From positions 62,001 to 126,000 of the forward strand of contig JAGFNW010000022.1 in the NCBI GenBank assembly GCA_017592665.1: a DNA stretch of 64,000 bases. The letters run 5' to 3'. The position numbers and the translations under genes are program-made. Under the pieces are notes generated by a model. The model was given only the letters and a program-made list of their open reading frames with translations, ran no database searches and was not told the origin of the DNA. This document shows, one piece after another, positions 47,768 through 56,169 of the stretch; the first letter of the stretch is position 1; every line of letters begins with the position of its first letter. This DNA comes from Streptosporangiaceae bacterium NEAU-GS5. Lineage in GTDB: Bacteria; Actinomycetota; Actinomycetes; Streptosporangiales; Streptosporangiaceae.

Positions 47768-48841
47768 ATGGGGCGAGGCAACGCGCTGGTGGTCGGTGTG
47801 ACCGGGATCTCGGGGCACAACGCGGCCGAGCGGCTGACCAGATCAGGCTGGACCGTCTACGGCCTGTCGCGGTCGGGGACCTGCGCCGCCGAAGGCGTGA
47901 CCCCGATCCAGGCGGACGTCACCGACGCCGAGGCGACGGCCCTTGCCCTCGCGCCGCTCGACGTCACTCACGTCTTCTACTGCACCTGGTCGCGGCAGTC
48001 CGACGAAGCGGCCAACTGCGCCGTCAACGGGGCCATGCTCCGCAACGTGCTGCGCGCCGCCGCGGGCGGCCGGCTGCAACATGTAGCGCTGGTCACCGGG
48101 CTCAAGCACTATCTCGGACCGTTCGAGGCGTACGCGAAGACGCCCATGGAGACCCCGTTCCGCGAGGAGCAGCCGCGCCTGCCGTACCAGAACTTCTACT
48201 ACGACCAAGAAGACATCCTCTTCGAAGAGTCTGAACGGCACGGCTTCACCTGGTCGGTGCACCGGCCGCACACGATGATCGGGTGGGCCCTGGGCAACGT
48301 CATGAACATGGGCGTCACGCTCGCTGTTTACGGGGCGCTGTGCCGGGAGACCGGGCAGCCGTTCGTGTTCCCCGGGTCGCCGCAGCAGTACGAGGGCGTC
48401 ACCGACATCACCGACGCCCGGCTGCTGGCCCGCCAGCTCGACTGGGCCGCCACCACCCCGGAAGCGGCCGATCAGGCCATGAACACCGTCAACGGCGACC
48501 TGTTCCGCTGGCGTCGCATGTGGACGGTCGTCGCCGACGGCCTCGGCCTCGAACCAGCCCCCTATCCCGGCCATCCCGACCCGCTCGAACCGCGCTTCCA
48601 CGACGCGCAGGACGTGTGGGATCGGATCGTCAAGCGGCACAACCTCCAGCCCTATCCGCTCGGCACGCTCGCCTCGTGGTGGCACACCGACGGCGACCTC
48701 GGCCGCACCACCGAAACCTTCGCCGACATGTCCAAGAGCCGCCGCCTGGGTTTCCTCGAATACCAGGACTCGTCCCGATCCTTCCTCGACCTGTTCGACA
48801 CCTTGCGCACGCAGCGGATCATCCCGCCGCTCAACGCCTGA
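47768..48841 (+). CDS. PRISE-type (progesterone 5-beta-reductase/iridoid-synthase-like) SDR
   Basis: 357 aa atypical SDR. Cofactor loop VVGVTGISGHNAAERL, then the PRISE marks HVFYCTWSRQ, VALVTGLKHYLGPFEAY (catalytic Lys113), PYQNFYYDQEDILFE (catalytic Tyr near 145), TWSVHRPHTMIGWALGNVMN, FVFPGS and FHDAQDVWDRIVKRHNLQPY. Plant PRISEs reduce enone double bonds with NADPH; bacterial members reduce small enones or 2-ene carbonyls. A weak GAGG lies ahead of the ATG. Followed after 10 bp by a hydroxyisobutyrate-dehydrogenase-like gene, and divergent from the XRE-cupin regulator. Confidence 0.9.
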   Translation: MGRGNALVVGVTGISGHNAAERLTRSGWTVYGLSRSGTCAAEGVTPIQADVTDAEATALALAPLDVTHVFYCTWSRQSDEAANCAVNGAMLRNVLRAAAGGRLQHVALVTGLKHYLGPFEAYAKTPMETPFREEQPRLPYQNFYYDQEDILFEESERHGFTWSVHRPHTMIGWALGNVMNMGVTLAVYGALCRETGQPFVFPGSPQQYEGVTDITDARLLARQLDWAATTPEAADQAMNTVNGDLFRWRRMWTVVADGLGLEPAPYPGHPDPLEPRFHDAQDVWDRIVKRHNLQPYPLGTLASWWHTDGDLGRTTETFADMSKSRRLGFLEYQDSSRSFLDLFDTLRTQRIIPPLNA

Positions 48842-48851
48842 TCAGGTCCCG

Positions 48852-49742
48852 ATGAGCCCACAACCCGCCATCGCATTCCTGGGCCTCGGCCGGATGGGCA
48901 CGCCCATGGCCACCAACCTCGCCAAGGCCGGATTCCCGCTCGTGCTGCACAATCGCACCCACGCCAAGGCGGAAGCCCTCGCCACGCAGCTGGACGCGAC
49001 CACCGCCGGCACCGCGCGCGAGGCCGCCGCGGCGGCCGAAATCGTGCTCACCATGCTGGCCGACGAGGCAGCCCTGCGTGCCGCCTACGACGGCCCGGAC
49101 GGCGTGCTCGCCGGGCTGCGCCCCGGCAGCGTCGCGGTCGACATGGGCACTACAGGCCCCATCGGCGTCGCCCGGCTCGCCACCGCCGTGGCCGCCCGCG
49201 GCGGCGACCTGATCGACGCCCCCGTCTCCGGCAGCACGGCCGCGGCCGAGGCCGCCGCCCTCACGGTCATGGCCGGAGGCGCGCCTGCCGCCGTGGATCG
49301 GGTCCGCCCAGTGCTCCAAGCCGTCGGCCGAACGGTCTACCACCTCGGCCCCGTCGGCTCAGGATCGGCCATGAAGCTGGCCGTGAACGCCGTCATCTTC
49401 GCGCTCGGCCAGGCCGTCTCCGAAGCCCTCGTACTGGCCGAACGGGCCGGCATCGACCGCGCCCTCGCCTACGACGTCTTCGAGAACAGCGCCGTCGCGG
49501 CCCCGATGGTGAAATACCGGCACGACGCGTTCCTGCGCCCGGACGACACACCGGCCGCCTTCGCCCTGCGCCTGGCCGCCAAGGACCTCCGCCTCATCAC
49601 CACGCTAGCCGCCGACCTCGGAGTCCCCATCCCACAAGCGACCACCAACCTCCAGGTCATCGACGCAGCCATCGAGGCCGGCCTCGCCGACCACGACATG
49701 TCCGCCATCGCCACCTACCTCCGCCATCTCCCCCACCCCTAA
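48852..49742 (+). CDS. 3-hydroxyisobutyrate dehydrogenase-like NAD(P) oxidoreductase
   Basis: 296 aa beta-hydroxyacid dehydrogenase: IAFLGLGRMGTPMATNLAKA cofactor motif, then substrate motif LIDAPVSGSTAAAEAAALTV, catalytic Lys in SGSAMKLAVNAVIF and cofactor-binding LAAKDLRLITTLAADLGVPI. HNRTHAKAEAL after beta-2 (Arg) suggests NADPH. Substrates of the family are 3-hydroxyisobutyrate, tartronate semialdehyde and related acids or imines. Operon with the PRISE reductase: a reductive pair on one substrate is possible. Convergent with the Liv importer genes. Confidence 0.9.
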   Translation: MSPQPAIAFLGLGRMGTPMATNLAKAGFPLVLHNRTHAKAEALATQLDATTAGTAREAAAAAEIVLTMLADEAALRAAYDGPDGVLAGLRPGSVAVDMGTTGPIGVARLATAVAARGGDLIDAPVSGSTAAAEAAALTVMAGGAPAAVDRVRPVLQAVGRTVYHLGPVGSGSAMKLAVNAVIFALGQAVSEALVLAERAGIDRALAYDVFENSAVAAPMVKYRHDAFLRPDDTPAAFALRLAAKDLRLITTLAADLGVPIPQATTNLQVIDAAIEAGLADHDMSAIATYLRHLPHP

Positions 49743-49797
49743 CCCTTCACGGCGCGAGGGCGAGGTAAGGGGGCGAAGTGCAGGGCGGGGGGTGGGG

Positions 49798-50499
49798 TTA
49801 GAGGCCGAGGTAGATGCGGCGGACTTTGGGGTCGCCGCGGAGGGCTTGGGAGGTGCCGGTCATGGCGATTTCGCCGTTTTCCATCACCAGGGACCGCGTG
49901 GTCACTTCGAAGGTGAGCTTGGCGTTCTGTTCGACCAGCAGGATGGCCGTGCCGTCTTCGTTGAGGCGTTTCAGCACGGCCAGGATGTCTTCGACGAGCT
50001 TGGGTGACAGTCCCATCGAAGGCTCGTCCAGCAAAATCAATCGTGGCTGGGACATCAGCGCCCGGCCGATGGCGAGCATTTGCTGCTGCCCGCCCGACAG
50101 GGCGCCCGCGAGGCGGTGCCTCATCTCGGCCAGCACTGGAAACAACCCGTAAACCTGATCAAAGGAGATCCGGCGCCACGACCGGGTGTATGCGCCGAGC
50201 AAAAGGTTGTTCTCCACGGACAGACCCGGGAAGACATGCCGGCCTTCCGGCACGTAGCCGATCCCGGCGCGAACGACCTGGTGGGCTGGAGTCCGATTGA
50301 GGTCGCGCTCCCCGTAGCGTAGGACGGCGGCAGTTCGTGGCGCGAGCCCCATGATGGCCTTCAGCGTCGACGTCTTGCCGGCGCCGTTGGCCCCGATGAT
50401 GCCGACCGCCTCCCCGGCGGCCACGCTGAACGCGACGTCGTGCACGGCGCGCACGCCTCCGTAGCGTAGCCCGAGCCCTTCCACGGTCAGCGTGCTCAT
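49798..50499 (-). CDS. livF: Branched-chain-type ABC transporter ATP-binding protein (LivF)
   Basis: 233 aa. Walker A GIIGANGAGKTSTLKAIMGL, LivF-typical RAGIGYVPEGRHVFPGLSVE, signature ALSGGQQQMLAIGRALMSQP, Walker B RLILLDEPSMGLSPKLVEDI, and H-loop region. Cytosolic; pairs with the LivG half of the adjacent fusion protein to power import of amino acids or carboxylates. Last gene of the operon whose promoter is at 54361-54410. Its ATG overlaps the fusion gene stop by 4 bp. Confidence 0.94.
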   Translation of the reverse strand: MSTLTVEGLGLRYGGVRAVHDVAFSVAAGEAVGIIGANGAGKTSTLKAIMGLAPRTAAVLRYGERDLNRTPAHQVVRAGIGYVPEGRHVFPGLSVENNLLLGAYTRSWRRISFDQVYGLFPVLAEMRHRLAGALSGGQQQMLAIGRALMSQPRLILLDEPSMGLSPKLVEDILAVLKRLNEDGTAILLVEQNAKLTFEVTTRSLVMENGEIAMTGTSQALRGDPKVRRIYLGL

Positions 50500-52292
50500 C
50501 GGCCGGCCTCCTGGGAGACGTCGCCGGGCAGCGACAGGTATGTGGATTCGCCTAAATAGGCCTCGATGACCTCGGGTACGGCGGCGACTTCGCGAGGTGG
50601 CCCGTCGGCGATCACCCGGCCGCTGGACAGGACGGTCACCCGGTCGCAGAGCGACATGACCAGCCCCATGTTGTGTTCGATGATGACGACGGTCACGCCG
50701 GAGTCGCGCAGGGCGCGCACGATTTCGGCGAGCCGGCGCACCTCCTCGCCGTTGAGACCGGCCGCGGGCTCGTCCAGGAGGAGCAGCCGCGGCCCCATGG
50801 CCATGGCTCGGGCGATCTCGACCCTGCGCTGGATCCCGTACGGCAGGGCCCGCGGCTGCGCCGCCGCGAATTCCGCCAGTCCGAACCGCTCGAGCAACTC
50901 GTCAGCCTGTCGCCCCAGGTCACGCGATTGCCGGACCACGGCCAGCGGCCGTACGAGGTAACGCCAGATCCAGGCCGTCCGGGTGCGGTCGAGGGCCACC
51001 AGGATGTTCTCGCGGACGGTGAGGTCGCCGAACAGCCGCAGGTTCTGGAAGGTGCGGGCCACACCGGCCTGCGACAAGCGATATGGCCGGAAACCGGTGA
51101 CGTCCTCGCCCGAAAGCAGCACCCGCCCCACCTCACAGGCGTAGAAGCCGCTGACGATGTTGAAAAGGGTGGTCTTGCCGGAGCCGTTCGGGCCGACGAC
51201 GCCGCGGATCTCGCCGTCCGTCACGGTCATGGAGACGCGGTCGAGCGCGAGCAGGCCTTTGAAACGCTTGCTCACCTCGCGGATCTCCAGCGCGACGCGG
51301 CCGGGCTCGGGGGCGCGGGCCTCGCCGTACGGGACGAAGGAGTGCAACTCCGCGCGGCCCTGAGAAGCCCGGAAACGCCGCAGCCACAAAGCCGGCAGGC
51401 CCGCGAGGCCGGTCGGGGCGAACACGACCATCAGCACCACGACCGTGCCATATCCGAGTTGCGCATAAACCGAGAAGTCGACAAGGACCTCCCGGATCAG
51501 CGACAGCACGACGGCCCCGAGCACGCAGCCGACGATGCTCTGCCGCCCGCCGATGATGACCATGGCGAGCAGCAGGAACATGTTGGCGATGCTGAAGGTC
51601 TCCGGCGCGACATAGCGAATGAGCCCCGCGTAGAGGACTCCGGCCACGCCGCCGTACAGGCCGGACAGGACGAAGGCGGTGATCCGCAGCAGCGGGATCT
51701 CGGCGCCGAGGGCGGCGGCGGCCAGGCTGTCGTCGCGCATGGCCCGAAGCCGCCGCCCCAGCGGCGCCCTGACCACGAACAGCGCGAACGCCAGGGCGAT
51801 CGCGAAGACGATGATCTCGACGTAGTAGAAGAGGTAGTCGCTGGACAGGTCGATGCCGAACATCGGCGGGACCGGCAGGTCGCTGATCCCCTCCGACTTG
51901 CCGGCCACGCCCGCGTTGGTGACCCAGTTGAGGAAGGCGAGCGCCAGGCCGAGCGTGACGATGCCGAGGTAGTGGGACTGCACGCGCAGCGCCGGGATGC
52001 TCACGATCAGGCCGATCAGCACGGCGGCGAGCAGCGCGAGCGCGGCGGCGACCCAGAATCCGAGGCCGGCCCGCGTGGTGAGGATGGCGCAGGTGTACGC
52101 GCCGATGCCGAAGAAGGCCACCTGGGCCAGGTTGACCTGCCCGGCCACCCCCATGACAAGGCCGAGCCCGATGCCGAGCAGGGCGAAGACGACGGCCACG
52201 TCGACGACGTGCATGGCGTAGCCGTCGAGGCCGTACGGCAGCAGCCAGGCCGCGATCCCGAGGCCCAGCCCGAGCGGAAGCAGCCGTTTCAT
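50496..52292 (-). CDS. livM: LivM permease fused to LivG ATPase
   Basis: 598 aa in one frame. Residues 1-325 are LivM: hydrophobic helices with GLVMGVAGQVNLAQVAFFGI, ALRVQSHYLGIVTLGLALAF, RAMRDDSLAAAALGAEIPLL (EAA-type loop) and IIGGRQSIVGCVLGAVVLSL. After a charged linker, residues 345-598 are LivG: Walker A GVVGPNGSGKTTLFNIVSGF, GVARTFQNLRLFGDLTVREN, LPYGIQRRVEIARAMAMGPR and Walker B LLLLDEPAAGLNGEEVRRLA. Such LivM-LivG fusions exist in actinobacteria and other bacteria. ATG 52292 overlaps the LivH stop by 4 bp. Confidence 0.93.
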   Translation of the reverse strand: MKRLLPLGLGLGIAAWLLPYGLDGYAMHVVDVAVVFALLGIGLGLVMGVAGQVNLAQVAFFGIGAYTCAILTTRAGLGFWVAAALALLAAVLIGLIVSIPALRVQSHYLGIVTLGLALAFLNWVTNAGVAGKSEGISDLPVPPMFGIDLSSDYLFYYVEIIVFAIALAFALFVVRAPLGRRLRAMRDDSLAAAALGAEIPLLRITAFVLSGLYGGVAGVLYAGLIRYVAPETFSIANMFLLLAMVIIGGRQSIVGCVLGAVVLSLIREVLVDFSVYAQLGYGTVVVLMVVFAPTGLAGLPALWLRRFRASQGRAELHSFVPYGEARAPEPGRVALEIREVSKRFKGLLALDRVSMTVTDGEIRGVVGPNGSGKTTLFNIVSGFYACEVGRVLLSGEDVTGFRPYRLSQAGVARTFQNLRLFGDLTVRENILVALDRTRTAWIWRYLVRPLAVVRQSRDLGRQADELLERFGLAEFAAAQPRALPYGIQRRVEIARAMAMGPRLLLLDEPAAGLNGEEVRRLAEIVRALRDSGVTVVIIEHNMGLVMSLCDRVTVLSSGRVIADGPPREVAAVPEVIEAYLGESTYLSLPGDVSQEAGR

Positions 52293-53158
52293 GCCCGGTT
52301 CACCGTCCTCTCGCCGAAGATGCCGGTGGGCCTGATCATGATCGCGACCGCGAAGACCACGAAGACGACCAGTTCGGAGTAGCCCTGGAAGGTCCCGGCC
52401 GCGAAGGAGTCGAGGATCCCGAAGGCCAGGCCGCCAAGGATGGCGCCGGGGATGTTGCCGAACCCGCCGATGATGGCCGCGGCGAAGCCTTTGATGCCGA
52501 GCGAGCCTCCCATCGTGGGGCTGACGTACAGCATGGGCCCGATCAGGCCGCCGGCGAGCGCCGCGAGGCCCGCGCCGATGGCGAAGGCGATCGCGTTGCT
52601 CCGCCCGACGTGGATGCCCACGGCGGTGGCGGCCTGCGGATCCATGGCGGCGGCCTGCATGGCGACGCCGCGTTTCGTGCGCTGCAGGAACAGGGCGAGC
52701 AGCACGGTGGCGGCGGCCGCGACGACGATCACCACGAGGCTGTACGTCCTGATCCGGATGCCGAGGATGTCGACGGGCGCGGCGGCGACGGGCGAGGGCA
52801 CCGCGTGGCCCGTGGCCCCCCAGATGAGGATGGCCAGGGCTTCGAGCACCGTGCCGAAGCCGATGGTGCCGATCAGCATCAGGTCGAAGTCGCGGCCTTC
52901 GAGCGGGCGCAGGACCCGCTCGATGATCAGCCCGACCAGGCCCGTCACGACGATGGCGACCGCGATCGCCAGGGGGAACGGCAACCGGCCCGCCATGGAG
53001 AAGGTCGAGGCGGTGTACGCCCCGATCATCACGACGCTGCCGTGCGCGAAGTTGACCAGCCCCATCGTCCGGTAGACGATCGAGAATCCCATCGCGACCA
53101 GGGCGTAGACGGCCCCGAAGCCGATCCCTCCGACGAGGGTCTGCAGAAAGACCTGCAT
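52289..53158 (-). CDS. livH: Branched-chain-type ABC transporter permease (LivH)
   Basis: 289 aa, eight hydrophobic helices. LivH marks: GFGAVYALVAMGFSIVYRTM, GLVNFAHGSVVMIGAYTAST, the EAA loop AAAMDPQAATAVGIHVGRSN and GIKGFAAAIIGGFGNIPGAI. Forms the channel with the LivM half of the fusion protein. ATG 53158 lies 5 bp after the binding-protein stop; second gene of the operon. Confidence 0.94.
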   Translation of the reverse strand: MQVFLQTLVGGIGFGAVYALVAMGFSIVYRTMGLVNFAHGSVVMIGAYTASTFSMAGRLPFPLAIAVAIVVTGLVGLIIERVLRPLEGRDFDLMLIGTIGFGTVLEALAILIWGATGHAVPSPVAAAPVDILGIRIRTYSLVVIVVAAAATVLLALFLQRTKRGVAMQAAAMDPQAATAVGIHVGRSNAIAFAIGAGLAALAGGLIGPMLYVSPTMGGSLGIKGFAAAIIGGFGNIPGAILGGLAFGILDSFAAGTFQGYSELVVFVVFAVAIMIRPTGIFGERTVNRA

Positions 53159-53163
53159 GCCGC

Positions 53164-54333
53164 TCAGCTCGTGGGTTCGGCCACAAGGCCGCCCGCCTTG
53201 ATGAGCCCGATCTGGGTGGCGTGCACGCCGACGCCGGAGTCGTCGTAGGCGAACTGGCCGAGCAGGCCGTTGCGCCCGACTCCGCGAATGGCGTCGGCCA
53301 GGGCCTGGCCGCCGGCGCCGCCGGTCTTCTTGAGCGCTTCGAGCAGGATCTTGGCGCCGTCGTACGCCTTCGCACCGTGCAGTTCGGCCTCCTCGTTGTA
53401 GGCGGCCTTGTACGCGGCGGCGAACGCCTTGGTCGCGTCGTTGACGTCGTTGCCGAGGTACGGCGAGCTGACCACGCTGCCTTCGGCGTTGTCGGCGCCC
53501 GCGGTCGTCACGTAGACGGGCGTGCCCAGCGGGGCGCCTCCGGCGATCACGGCCTTGACGCCCAACTCCCGCGCCTGCTTGACGATCAGCCCGGATTCGA
53601 CCTCTTCGGCGCCGATGAACAGCACCTCGGGGTCCTGCTGCCGGATGGCGGTGAGGTTGGCGCTGAAGTCCTTCTGGTCGGGCGTGACGACCTCGTCCGC
53701 CAGCGGCGTCACGTTGCGGGTCTGCAGGGAGGCCTTGAACGCGTCGTGTTCGCCCGTGCCGTACGTGCCGTTGTTGGAGATCATCGCGATCTTCTTGTAG
53801 CCCTTGGTGTCGACCAGGTACTTGGCGAGGGTCTCGTCGTACGTCACGCTCGTGGGCGCGTTGAGGAACAGGAACGGGCTCTTGAGCGCGGCCAGCTTGG
53901 GTGACTGCCCCGAGGTGATGTTGGGGATCTTGGCGTCCTTGAGTATGGGGGCCATGGCGAGGGTGACGGCGCTCTCGGCGGTGCCGAGCATGGCGACGTA
54001 GCCCTCGCTGGCGATCTTCCTGGCCAGGTTGGTGCCGACGGTGGGGTCGCCCTGGTCGTCGAGGACGTCGAGCTGGATCGTGCGGCCGTTGATGCCGCCC
54101 GCCTTGTTGACCTCCTCGATGGCGAGTTTGACGCCCTTGGTCTCCCACTGGCCGAGCGAGCTGAGCTGCCCGCTCTGCGCGTTCACATTCGCGATCTTGA
54201 TGGGGCCCGTGTCGCTCGCGCCGCCGCCGGTGTCCCCGGGCGCCGAGCAGGCGGCCAGGACGCCGAGGGCCAGGCAGGCCGCGGTCGCGGCCCAGACCCG
54301 GTGCGATCTTCGGTGCGGTTTGTGGGGGGACAT
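53164..54333 (-). CDS. Liv-type ABC transporter substrate-binding lipoprotein
   Basis: 389 aa. Signal peptide with lipobox VLAAC (Cys29) and a Gly/Ser linker, then a type I periplasmic-binding domain of the LivJ class: IKIANVNAQSGQLSSLGQWE, IEEVNKAGGINGRTIQLDVL, DDQGDPTVGTNLARKIASEG, AMLGTAESAVTLAMAPILKD and AMISNNGTYGTGEHDAF. The class takes amino acids, benzoates, phenylpropanoids and other carboxylates. The strong ribosome site AGAGGTGATC fixes the ATG at 54333. The shared promoter-operator with the quinate/shikimate genes points to a cyclic or aromatic acid as ligand (inference). Confidence 0.93.
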   Translation of the reverse strand: MSPHKPHRRSHRVWAATAACLALGVLAACSAPGDTGGGASDTGPIKIANVNAQSGQLSSLGQWETKGVKLAIEEVNKAGGINGRTIQLDVLDDQGDPTVGTNLARKIASEGYVAMLGTAESAVTLAMAPILKDAKIPNITSGQSPKLAALKSPFLFLNAPTSVTYDETLAKYLVDTKGYKKIAMISNNGTYGTGEHDAFKASLQTRNVTPLADEVVTPDQKDFSANLTAIRQQDPEVLFIGAEEVESGLIVKQARELGVKAVIAGGAPLGTPVYVTTAGADNAEGSVVSSPYLGNDVNDATKAFAAAYKAAYNEEAELHGAKAYDGAKILLEALKKTGGAGGQALADAIRGVGRNGLLGQFAYDDSGVGVHATQIGLIKAGGLVAEPTS

Positions 54334-54360
54334 GGATCACCTCTTGGGGGGCGGGTCCGT

Positions 54361-54410
54361 AATGTACGAACAAGTACGTTAGTTATATGCCGCTGCCTTA
54401 CCCGTGGGAA
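54361..54410 (-). promoter_or_regulatory. Promoter-operator of the Liv importer (TetR-type site)
   Basis: On the minus strand: TTCCC (54410..54406), 18-bp spacer, TATAAC (54387..54382), then the operator 54384..54361 with core ACGTACTTGTTCGT, overlapping the -10 and start point. The same arrangement, with 23 of 24 operator bases identical, stands at 61134-61184 beside the TetR gene. Confidence 0.8.
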
Positions 54411-54447
54411 TCTCGAAAGCACAACGGTTGGCAGCGCCGCGCGGAGA

Positions 54448-56169
54448 TCAATCAGGGAAGATTCCGGCGTAGATGTCCTTGATGTTCCAGTGGCCGGGCG
54501 TCGGCACCGGTTCATTGACCATGGGCACGTCGACGACCGCCGGGCGGCGGTTGGCGACCGCCTTGCGGAGCGCGTCGCGGAGATCGGCGGCGGCGCCGAC
54601 GCGATAACCGTCGGCCCCGCAGGCGCGGCCCAACGCGGCGAAGTCGGGGCTGTAGGCCCCACCATCCGGATCTCGGAAGTCGCAGCCGTGACTGCGGCCG
54701 AAGCTCGCGGCCTGCAGGTCGGAGATCGTGCCGTGGGATCGGTTGTTCATCACGACGAAGACGACCGGCGCCCCCTGCTCGACCGCCAGCGGCACGGCGG
54801 GCAGCTGCGCGCTCATGCCGCCGTCGCCGACCAGCGCCACGACCGTGCGATCCGGGGCGGCGAGCTGGACGCCGACCGCGGCCGCCGGGCCGAATCCCAT
54901 CGTGGACGCGCCGCCGGGAGTGATGAAGCGCCCTTCCGGGGGTAGCGCGTAGCACTGGGCGACGCCGTTCTTGTTCCACCCGACGTCCGTCACCAGGACG
55001 GCATCAGGCGGGACGGCCGCGCGAAGGTCGGCGAGGATGCGCTCCGGCCGGAGCGGGAAGGCCGCGCTCCGCCCGCGCTCCCGGCTCGCCGCGAACAGGT
55101 CCGTCCGCGCTTCGCGGATCCGTTCGCGCAGCTCGAGCCGGTGCGCGGGCGGACGCGTCCGGACCGCTCCGGCGATCGCCGACAACGCCGCCGTGACGTC
55201 GGCGACCGCGCCGATCTCGGCCGGGTAGTTGCGCCCGATTTCGGCGGGGTCGATGTCGATCTGGATGAGCCGCCCGGGCGGGACCGCCCACGTGTGGCGC
55301 GGGTCCCATGAGCTGGCGTCCGTCTCGGCGAACCGGGTCGCCAAGGCGAGCACGACGTCGGCCTCGCGCGCGTACGCATTGGTCAGCTCAAGGCCCCAGA
55401 AACCGGTCATTCCGAGGACGAGCGGGTGCTCGTCCGGAATCACGCCCTTCGCCATGAGCGAGTGGGCGAGCGGGATGTCGAGATGCTCGATGATCGACAG
55501 CAGCGCCGCGTGCCCGTCGGGATCCCGGGCGCCGCCGCCGAGATAGACCAGCGGCCGCTCCGCTTTGGCGAGCACATCGGCGATCCGTTCGGCGACGGCG
55601 GCCGGCAGGTCGGGCGGTGCCGGGGACGCCGGACGATGGACGGCCGGCTCGACCTCGCGGGAGAACAGGTCCATCGGCACGTTGACCAGCACCGCGCCCG
55701 GCCGTCCCGAGGTCGCCGTCCAGAACGCGCGCTCCACGGCATGGACGAGGTCGCCGGCCCGGTGCAGCCGCCAGGCCCGCTTGACGAACGGCCGGTAGAT
55801 CGCGGCCTGGTCGGCGTCGGCGTGCAGGTTGATCTCCTGATGCGGATGGCGGCCGTGATAGTACGAGGGCACGTCCCCCGCGATCACCACCAACGGCACG
55901 GAGTCCAGGGCCGCCGTCATCACCCCCGTGACCGCATTGGTCATTCCAGGCCCGACGTGGACCAGCACCACGCCCGGCTTGCCCGACACTCGCGCGTAGC
56001 CATCGGCGGCGTGCGCGGCGGCCTGCTCATGGCGGGCGATCACGAACCGGATCGGGCTGTCGGCCAGCGCGTCGAGCACGGCGATGGTGGTGTGGCCGCA
56101 GGTGCCGAAGACATGGTCGACGCCCAGCGCCTCCAATTGGGCCACCAGGGCCTGGGCCGCGGTCGTCAT
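54448..56169 (-). CDS. ThDP-dependent enzyme (acetolactate synthase / benzoylformate decarboxylase family)
   Basis: 573 aa with the three-domain layout: PYR domain with catalytic Glu48 (FVIARHEQAAAHAADGYARV), central domain (RPLVYLGGGARDPDGHAALL) and PP domain with ThDP motif VALVGDGGMSAQLPAVP through VVMNN. Reactions in the family are decarboxylation or carboligation of 2-oxoacids. The FGTCGHTTI loop is unusual and most like benzaldehyde-lyase/acetolactate-synthase-like members of catabolic clusters. Second gene of an operon with an aldehyde dehydrogenase (4-bp overlap): a 2-oxoacid could be decarboxylated here and the aldehyde oxidised by the partner. Confidence 0.9.
   Translation of the reverse strand: MTTAAQALVAQLEALGVDHVFGTCGHTTIAVLDALADSPIRFVIARHEQAAAHAADGYARVSGKPGVVLVHVGPGMTNAVTGVMTAALDSVPLVVIAGDVPSYYHGRHPHQEINLHADADQAAIYRPFVKRAWRLHRAGDLVHAVERAFWTATSGRPGAVLVNVPMDLFSREVEPAVHRPASPAPPDLPAAVAERIADVLAKAERPLVYLGGGARDPDGHAALLSIIEHLDIPLAHSLMAKGVIPDEHPLVLGMTGFWGLELTNAYAREADVVLALATRFAETDASSWDPRHTWAVPPGRLIQIDIDPAEIGRNYPAEIGAVADVTAALSAIAGAVRTRPPAHRLELRERIREARTDLFAASRERGRSAAFPLRPERILADLRAAVPPDAVLVTDVGWNKNGVAQCYALPPEGRFITPGGASTMGFGPAAAVGVQLAAPDRTVVALVGDGGMSAQLPAVPLAVEQGAPVVFVVMNNRSHGTISDLQAASFGRSHGCDFRDPDGGAYSPDFAALGRACGADGYRVGAAADLRDALRKAVANRRPAVVDVPMVNEPVPTPGHWNIKDIYAGIFPD

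Noticed and set aside
52292-53375. Extension of the LivM-LivG fusion into LivH
   Set aside because: The upstream part of that frame is out of frame with the real LivH sequence; LivH has its own start and stop overlapping by 4 bp.
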